Assembly (NCBI GenBank): GCA_963693365.1
Contig: CAVNZM010000016.1
Span: 3,534,001 to 3,598,000 of the forward strand
DNA: 64,000 nt
Source: Amoebidium appalachense
Lineage: Eukaryota; Ichthyosporea
Reading direction: 5' to 3'
Notes under the pieces: model-generated
The model's input: only the letters and a program-made list of their open reading frames with translations
What the model was told of the DNA's origin: nothing
The model's database searches: none
Made by a program: the position numbers and the translations under genes
In this document: in pieces, positions 52,607-64,000 of the stretch
Layout of the letters: the number at the start of each line of letters is the position of its first letter
How positions within the stretch are numbered: position 1 is the stretch's first letter

Positions 52607-52874
52607 TTATCTGAAGTTCTTTAGTCACACTACATATAAGTTATCTAATTCAGAACTGTCTCCGTAGGACTAAATTAGCGGATCATGCGCCGAACGCACG
52701 CTCACGGACCCAGGTCGCATGAGCGGCGCACGCCAATGCAGCCATCCATGGCTCCATGGAAGTGATCGAGTGTACGGGCCGTGCACAATCAACACAAGCT
52801 CTGATTGTCTGAGGGTTTACGTCCGCATTTCTGCAATTTCCAAATTTTGGTCGCTAGATTTACCGATAAAGTCA

Positions 52875-52881
52875 TATAAAA
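52875..52881 (+). promoter_or_regulatory. Candidate TATA box
   Basis: TATAAAA, 98 bases upstream of the ATG of the small secreted peptide ORF. A purely sequence-based guess. Confidence 0.4.
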
Positions 52882-52978
52882 CGGCGCTGCACAGGTCAAT
52901 GCCGTCAGTTTTCACTAGACGGATTGTAGTACTGTGGAGAGCAGTGTGGTAGTACAAAACTCTTCTTCCAGGTCTGCA

Positions 52979-53086
52979 ATGGCCATCGTTGCTGTGTTGT
53001 GGCTTCTTCTAGCCGCAATCATGGCGCAGACGCCGCCACTCTCCGCGTACCTGGAGTACGACGTGAATATTTACAAGACTGATTGA
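52979..53086 (+). CDS. Small secreted peptide or first exon of a secreted protein
   Basis: 35 codons, ATG to TGA. The N terminus MAIVAVLWLLLAAIMAQ is a textbook signal peptide with likely cleavage after AMAQ-type residues (IMAQ here), recalling the AMAQ end of the surface protein's signal peptide at 7942. The mature part would be only about 18 residues (TPPLSAYLEYDVNIYKTD). A donor-like GTGAAT follows TACGAC at about 53062, so this may instead be exon 1 of a longer gene whose next exon I cannot find. A TATAAAA lies upstream. Confidence 0.45.
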   Translation: MAIVAVLWLLLAAIMAQTPPLSAYLEYDVNIYKTD

Positions 53087-53292
53087 TGTGCCACGCACAG
53101 TGTCTACTTTCTTTACAAATTACACGTTTCCGTCTCTTTTGTCACATGTCAACTCCCAAGAAACCGTTTCCCTGTTCACAGTTCTAGGTTATGATAACGT
53201 TGAGTGCATGCACATGCTGTGGCGTACGTACCCTTGACAACCCTGCGCTTGTCAGCCCACTAATGCACCTTGCCGTCTAAAAAAAAAAAATT

Positions 53293-53344
<52 letters not shown>

Positions 53345-55018
53345 TATCATATGTAGACAACATATCCATAAATGATATATAATATATGTAAATATACACA
53401 CACACACACATATATATATATAGAACTTCAGAAGTTCCGGATCCTTAATATTAATTTCTGCGCCTGTCAGTGAAAGTGCACGTGTGCAGGCTACATTGCG
53501 TCATATTTTAGTTTCTATAAAACCCTACAAACAAAAATAAAGCTCCACCAGGCAACAGTGTTGCCATGTTATGATATATCTTGTGCCTATAAATTTTTCA
53601 TCCAAATACACTTTATGTGCTCTTCTCTTCCGCTTCAAATTCTGTGCACATGTCCCATGCAGGCCCCGCCCCAACGGGGCGGGGGGTACCTGTATTTACT
53701 AGTACGTGATATATTTGCTCGATTTGCCAATACGATTAAATTATACCATACACCAAAAACGGAGGATAGATCACACACTTACATGTTCTATGATCTGAAA
53801 TGGCTTTATTTCTCATAAAACCATACTTCTTTACTCCTGTAAAACGCTTCCAGCACGCTTTCCAGGCGGTTAGCGCACGTTACCACCTCACTGTCGCCGA
53901 GTCCGAGTGAGTGCGACAAAACACACACTAAATACACGAGTTTTGGGGGATCCCATCCGAACGGTATTCAAAGTTTGAATCATGATCGGGAAGGCAAAAG
54001 GCAAAATTGCGAAGCCATCACAAAATTATTGTAAAACTAAAAAGATACCTGTTCATTACATGAATTATACTCAAAATTCCAACAAATACATTCAACTTTT
54101 TTGAAGCGATTTGGATTTAAGATTGTGTTTTACACCCGATATTGAAAGTCCAGTATAATCAAAAAACAGCCACTATACAGTGGCAGGCTGATCTCATTTC
54201 TTAATGAAATTTGAACAGAGGAAAAAAGCTGATAATAAGGGGTCCATTTTGTTTTTAGGTAGAGGGAGACTAGATTGGAATTCCACAGCCCGCACGCGCG
54301 ACACTGTTTGTTCCGCACACACGCCAGCTATATCTAAGACTTTGTTTTTTTTTGTTTTTTTTTGTTTTGTTTTTTTTGTTTTTTTGTTGCTTGGCATTTA
54401 CCTTTTTGTGTCGTTAGCCTACGGTTACCTTTCTTTAGTTCATTCTTCAACTAAGCGAGGTGGGGTCGGACACTACCAGGGAAAGGTTACAATCCTTGAC
54501 AACAGTGTATGCATGATTCATTCACCTTAGGAGTACCAAACACCTAAAGTCACTGAGCTACAGTGAGCGCTCGGTCACTACACGCTCTTCTGTTCAATCT
54601 CAAACTGCCTTTCTTTTTTCCTTTAGTTCTTTTTTTTTGTGTAGCTTGAAGAAAGCCCAATAACCCTAAGTTAGACTGGCTATATATACTATAGACATCT
54701 ACACTTTGCCACTTTCGTGCATACACGCCTGGCTCAGCTTGTTCAGGTACATACACACACACACACTCACACACAGGCACACACGCACGCACGCACACGC
54801 ACGCACACATGCAGGCGCATGTGAGTAAACGGTCAGAATACGCAACAACTTCTAATTACCTCCTTGTGTTCCACACCAACCTCGCCTGCTTCAATCTTGA
54901 AACACCGGTCGGGACAGAACATCTCATCCTCGCCTCTACCAACTGAACGCACCAAACATTTTCTTCTTATCCTTCATTCTTCATATTCTCTAAAAACCAC
55001 AAATAGACACCCAAAAAA
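53087..55018. other. Intergenic AT-rich stretch
   Basis: No gene is seen. It contains (TA)n at 53296-53341 and near 53409, a GC hairpin CCCCGCCCC..GGGGCGGGG at 53667-53687, T-rich tracts at 54346-54390, and a CA tract at 54750-54810 reading towards the next gene. Its last 60 bases are CT-rich and unspliced-looking 5' leader of the membrane-protein gene. Confidence 0.55.
53296..53341. repeat. (TA)n microsatellite
   Basis: About 46 bases of perfect TA, with more TATATA at 53409-53422. Confidence 0.97.
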
Positions 55019-56504
55019 ATGGACAACTACACCGACCGATCTGATGGAACCCTTCTGGCGGATGCCCCCGGCACTCCAGACAAATGCATTGCCAAGGCCT
55101 TCAAGCACCCCCCGTCCTGCTTCCCCATGGACCACAACGACCCTCCCACCCTCCCAACAAACGCGGCCGTTGTGCAAGTATCGAAAAATGGGGGGGAAGA
55201 CACAATGATAACATCAATGAACGAAACCTACGAAGAGTCACCTTGGGGTGGAGGCGCGGGAGGGCATGGGGGGGATAGGAGCGAAAAGGACGGGGGGGCA
55301 GGGAGATTCGGAGGGGGGGCCGGTAAGGATACCAAGGAGGCCCAAAGCCAAGACGGAGGCCATCCCGCGTAGTAGAACGTTCGAGAAGACGTACCTGAAG
55401 CGCACGTGGGTGTGGTCAGGCCTTTCGTTGCTATTTATATTGGCGATGGAGGCGGTGACAATGATACTTTGCTTTAACGTTACTAACATTGGCCCGCTTG
55501 AACCGGTCAACACCACGGGCACGGCGTTAAAGGAAGAGTTCAAAGCCCTCACCTCCAGCAAGCCGGGCACCCCGGAGTTTCAGAAGGCCCTGCCGCAGGT
55601 GTTAAAGCTAAGCATCGAGTTTCCTAAAGTGGTTGCGAGGGAGAAAGCGTACGGCGACAAGGTCTTTAACATCCAGCTGGTCACAACTTCCATTGTGTTT
55701 GTGCTGGTCACCATCGTGGCTGTGTTTGCGCTTATCTACCGTGACCATAAGGTGGTGAAATCGCGAGGAAAGGATTTCCTCGCGCATGCGTTTGTGAGCG
55801 GTTACCTCCTGCTTATTCTGGTTACGCTGAGTGCCGCGTCTTTCTGCCTGCAATTTACCAATTTTCCTGCCCAGATATCCGTTTCTTCGTACAATGAAAT
55901 GATAGCGGAGGAGAACAGAATGGTCGAGTGGCTCTTCTGGCCCATGGTCCTCGGCCTTATGACTTCCGTTTTCTTCATGGGAGCGTTAATTCAGCGCCAG
56001 CGCGTGATATACCATATTTTCCGCGGGCAGGTGAAGCTAAACCGGGTTATCAACTATTGGAAACCGTTTCCTCTCCATTTTCCCGTGGCTTTTTCGGCTG
56101 TAGTTACGATATTTCTCTGGAGGTACGCGACGGGTCTGTCGAGCAGCGCAATGCGTTGGGCGTCGAGTGCCCTTTGGCCGTTTGTGATTGGCTACTGCGC
56201 GTGGCTCATGTTCTACACCTACAAAACGCGGAACGCGCACCTCCAGTTCTCCGACTTCTACTCTAGCATGCGCATCTTCTTTGTGTATATCATCTGTGTC
56301 ACGGCGCAGTTTATAACCGTTTACGTGAACCCGCGCCTTTTGACGAATATGGTCATTGGGTGGGTTGCCCTAGGACGTATCGTCGTTTTGTATTGGGCCT
56401 TGGACGCGTTTGTGTGTCAGGCGGTGCAGCTGAGGTATGGGAGCCTGCAGTCCACCTCGCGGTTTTCGAGCGGTGCCTCGGATACTAACGGACGCAAGAA
56501 ATAG
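55019..56504 (+). CDS. Eight-helix membrane protein, intronless, with a frame break
   Basis: The ATG at 55019 opens a hydrophilic N-terminal frame (MDNYTDRSDG..., acidic and Gly-rich) that stops at 55372. The main body is in another frame, open from about 55218 to TAG at 56502-56504. The two overlap in a G-rich stretch with three runs of seven G (55268-55274, 55292-55298, 55313-55319); skipping one base there joins them into one protein of about 490 residues. I favour one gene with an assembly error or natural +1 G indel over two genes. Predicted helices, in codons counted from 55248: 55-76, 142-164, 179-202, 227-248, 276-296, 305-324, 342-361 and 367-389. The loop after helix 1 has NVT and NTT glycosylation sequons and is probably luminal or extracellular. 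The tail is Ser-rich and ends GRKK. No family recognised; the helix count resembles receptors or transporters, but no diagnostic motif is present. Confidence 0.72.
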
Positions 56505-56607
56505 AAATTATGTATGTGGTTATTGACAAATTGTAATGTTTCAACGGTTGGTAACACGGTGGCCGCGGTGTTGTAGTGCGTGCGATAATGTTGATTTGAT
56601 GATGTTT

Positions 56608-56640
<33 letters not shown>

Positions 56641-59600
56641 GGGGGGGGGGGGGGGGGGGGGAGTATATGAAGGTGTAGAGTGTGAGGTGTGAAAACCCAG
56701 GGTGTTTGAATGTTTTTGAGCATAGTATGGGTAGTGCGATTGGTGGTGGGGCAGTGTGGGTGTGATCAGTTGGGTTTTTGGGGGGGATAATTAACTAGCA
56801 GAGTCTAAGTCGTTCATATATGATGTGTAGCCGTTTGAGCAACACTCGTGTCACAATTCACTGTACGAGGCACTAGAGTCTCCCACACACATACACCTGG
56901 GCACACGCACGTGCACACACACACATGCACCCACGAACACAAACACATAGTACATGCACGTACATGCGCACAAAATACTTGTAACGGCCAGTCGCCGCTC
57001 TAATTAGTTCACCATTCATATCTTTACCATCGTGTCAGAATAAATAATGTGTGTAATGATATTTTACTCACTCCTTAGTTCTATTTTAGGTGTTTTTGGT
57101 CTTTGTTAGAGAGATCTGTGTAAATACGTGTGTTTCTTAGTCACTTGGCTATCCGATCAGATTGCGTCCGGCTATCCGGACTCCGGTTATGGCCACTAGG
57201 GCTCGCACCGTTGTTAGCTCCGATTGGCTAGCTACGCACCACCTAGATCCCGGGCTGGATCTGTTTAGATTCTGGTGAAGTTCCCGAGAGCACCAGGACC
57301 ACAAAAGAGAGCACAAGTGTACTTGCCTTCGTATATAAGCAGCTACTGCTGGACAGTAGCTCTGGGCTCGACAGTCATTAAACACGAGGTGCCGTCATTT
57401 GTAGGTCACCCCCGACACTTGTGATGGTCAGTGTGTGTGTGCCGTCACACACACTTGCAGCATTCAGCACCTTTGTGGATAAGCTTGATCACCTTAGCTA
57501 CGTTAGTGTTAGGTTGCGGTCACTAGCTGTCGTACTTGTGTATTGCTGCAGACACGAGACAGCGCGGGATAATAAGGGTTTGAGTGGCGACTCAATAGTG
57601 TGAAGACTTTATTAATAGTCTGGGTGCCAACCCCATGTGCCTTAGTTTAGTGACACGATAAATAGAGGATAGCTAGCTTACGGTGCCGCCCTTCTAGCTA
57701 ATAAGTGGAGTGCCGTCTCCAGAGATAGTATAGTGTGAAGCGTTTTCTGACACATCGTAATGTTCATCGAATTCTAATTAGTGCGCCTGTAACTTGGCGC
57801 TTCGTTTTTGAATATCCTATGTACAGTAACTGGTAGACGTACTTTTTTTCTTTTTTGGGGGGGGGGGGGGGGGGGGGGGGGGGGATATATCACGAAACGT
57901 TGCTTGTTGCAGTTGTTCGTTTCCGATGCAGGGATGCTTAGTTCGAAACGTGTAAAACCGTGCTATGCCCACACACCAGTGTTATCCGTCGAAATTTAAA
58001 TTCTGAATTTTTGAAGCGATCTGGGAGGAAGGTAGGACATTGTAGCTTAGTTGTTACAATAGTAACGTCGGTGCTTTAAGCAATCCAACTTGGAGTGAAA
58101 AATCACTTCAATAACATTTACAATATCCCCCACACCGGTTTCCAAAGTAGGTTTGTAACTTGTCGATCCGATATGCGTCCCTGTGACCCTAACAAACATG
58201 CCTAATATCTATATGTGGCCAATCATATTACAGCCAATTTGCCCAAATATGGAAATGCAGTGAGCTTCTGAATCAATGATGATGGCGCCACAGCCCACGG
58301 AGCAGCCACGCCTTTGATTTTTTCCCTCTGAGGTTTCTAAAAATGGGACCCCCCTCCCCCCCCCCCCCCCCCCCCCCTCCCCACCCACCCACCCACCCAC
58401 CCACCCACCCCCTGGGCCCTCTCCCGTTTGCGTCCTCCCCCCCCCCCCCCCCCCCCCCCCCCCACCACCACCACCACCACCACCACCACCACCACCACCA
58501 CCACACCACACCACACCCCTCTCCTGGGTCTCTCCCCCTCCCCCCTCCCCGCCCCCTTCCCATAAACACGTCTGTGTAATGGATTCCCCTCAGTGTGTCT
58601 CTCAATATTACTAACACAAAACAGTGGGAGAGGGCATGCAGCAGACACAATCCACCACGCATAATAGTGTGGCCCTTCGTTGGTTCACCCATACTTGCAA
58701 CTCCGGGCCTTCTTTCTCGTTTAAGCACGTTTGTGTCCTGTTGGCTCCATTCCAAGGCTTTTTTCTTCTACCTTACCCAATCAAAACTAGCCAATTATTT
58801 ACGTGCCATTTTTGGCTGTTGGCTAACCAAAGAAGGGTAGTTTTGTCCCCTTGCTGGCTTCTTTTTTTGGCTGCAGCGCTGCCTGTAGGACTATCATTTC
58901 TACAAAACAAAATAGTAAAATTATAAGCTTTCAGGAAATATGTGGATAACAGCCAAAAAAGCGCTCTTGAGAGGTGATAGCATCGCTACAAACTCAGCCA
59001 GTCCGAAAACCCATTATGCTCGTATACCCTAGGTGGCAATTGTTACTGTTGGTTTGGATCCGATACTTTCCCAGCAGAACACAGTAAAATTCGTAATATG
59101 ACTCGCTCTTCAACACAAGTAAAACGACTGCCCGTTTATTCAAGTGTGTTTGTTTTACTAATAAAAAATCACCTCCCTACTAAGTTTTTAAGTAACTGTT
59201 GCGCGACAATGCAGAACCCCTGCTTTTTCAACCGGCACACCAAAACCCACAGTATACCACATCCTTTGATCAGGCTAAATCGCACGCTGTTTACGTCCGC
59301 AGATCCAGATACTCATTTGAAAATAGTTCTCCCGATAATATCAATTGCAAAAAGAAAAATAAAAACATGACTGAAACGATTTATCCCTGATTGCGGATGG
59401 TCGTATGAAAAAAAACAAAAGCAAAATAAACATGGACATTATCATCAAAACAAGGGGGTACTACCCAAAACCGGTACATAAGCGGGACAAAAAATAGCCC
59501 CAAATAGGTGTATGTATCGGATGCAAGTTTCTAAAGCCACAAACCTTTTCGCTGGGGACCATACCGAAAATCCACTCACAAAAAAATTCCTTCCCCCCTC

Positions 59601-59674
59601 CCCCTCCCCCCCAGCCCCACCTCTCATCCCCCACCTCGCCACCCAAAAAAGGCTAATTTGCCACCAATTTGGCA
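56505..59674. other. Intergenic region between convergent genes
   Basis: No gene is supported. It has a GT then G tract at 56609-56662, CA fragments at 56885-56960, a G run at 57858-57884, and C/CCA tracts at 58350-58520. A TATATAAGC motif near 57333 precedes CAGTCATTAAAC, which could belong to an old LTR or promoter, but paired ends were not found. Confidence 0.5.

Positions 59675-64000
<4,326 letters not shown>

Noticed and set aside
57130-57430. Possible solo LTR (TATATAAGC plus downstream motifs)
   Set aside because: No paired ends, target duplication, primer-binding site or second copy found.

Overview
This is eukaryotic nuclear DNA. Its protein-coding genes are split by many spliceosomal introns with GT...AG ends, and it holds long (GT)n, (CA)n, (AG)n, (TA)n and (TTA)n microsatellites and poly-G/poly-C runs of up to about 74 bases. 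It also has a non-LTR retrotransposon with a poly(A) tail and a Harbinger-type terminal-inverted-repeat element. Proteins with clear eukaryotic families (a MARK/Par-1-type kinase with a UBA domain, a Qc-SNARE, a PH-DysF protein) sit beside a secreted protein built from bacterial-adhesin-like beta-sandwich repeats. This suggests a free-living unicellular eukaryote or alga; the sequence alone does not let me name the lineage.

Layout. (1) 473-7942, minus: a secreted multi-domain surface protein, nine exons seen, 3' end outside the window. It contains a tandem duplication of a three-exon module, followed by two transthyretin/Cna-B-like repeats and an SdrD-B-like repeat. (2) 7943-12087: intergenic, with a solo retroelement tail and two copies of a 210-bp repeat. 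(3) 12088-20818, plus: coiled-coil, NLS-bearing, cysteine-rich zinc-binding-like protein. (4) 21965-26198: three copies of one LINE-type reverse-transcriptase element; two form a 1.7-kb-arm palindrome. (5) 26200-36279: about 10 kb with no supportable gene, only repeats and an internal RT fragment at 34.7-35.1 kb. (6) 36280-43266, plus: PH + DysF protein. (7) 43787-47398, plus: Qc-SNARE without a membrane anchor. (8) 47399-55018: repeat-rich, with a 427-bp-period duplication, a 1,046-bp Harbinger-like element with TTA target duplications, and one tiny secreted peptide ORF. (9) 55019-56504, plus: intronless eight-helix membrane protein with a frame break in a G-rich stretch. (10) 59675-62920, minus: C-terminal part of a MARK/Par-1-like kinase, also with a frame break in a G run; its 5' exons lie outside the window.

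Gene models were built by hand from reading frame, splice consensus and phase. Within each model all exon phases agree and sum to an open reading frame, apart from the two G-run frame breaks noted. The genes do not form an obvious pathway. The SNARE and the PH-DysF protein both belong to families that act on membranes and are adjacent on the same strand, but nothing in the sequence links them functionally. The most unusual genome-level feature is how simple repeats sit at intron ends: several introns start with UG/G-rich RNA and end with C/CA-rich RNA, so the two ends are complementary.
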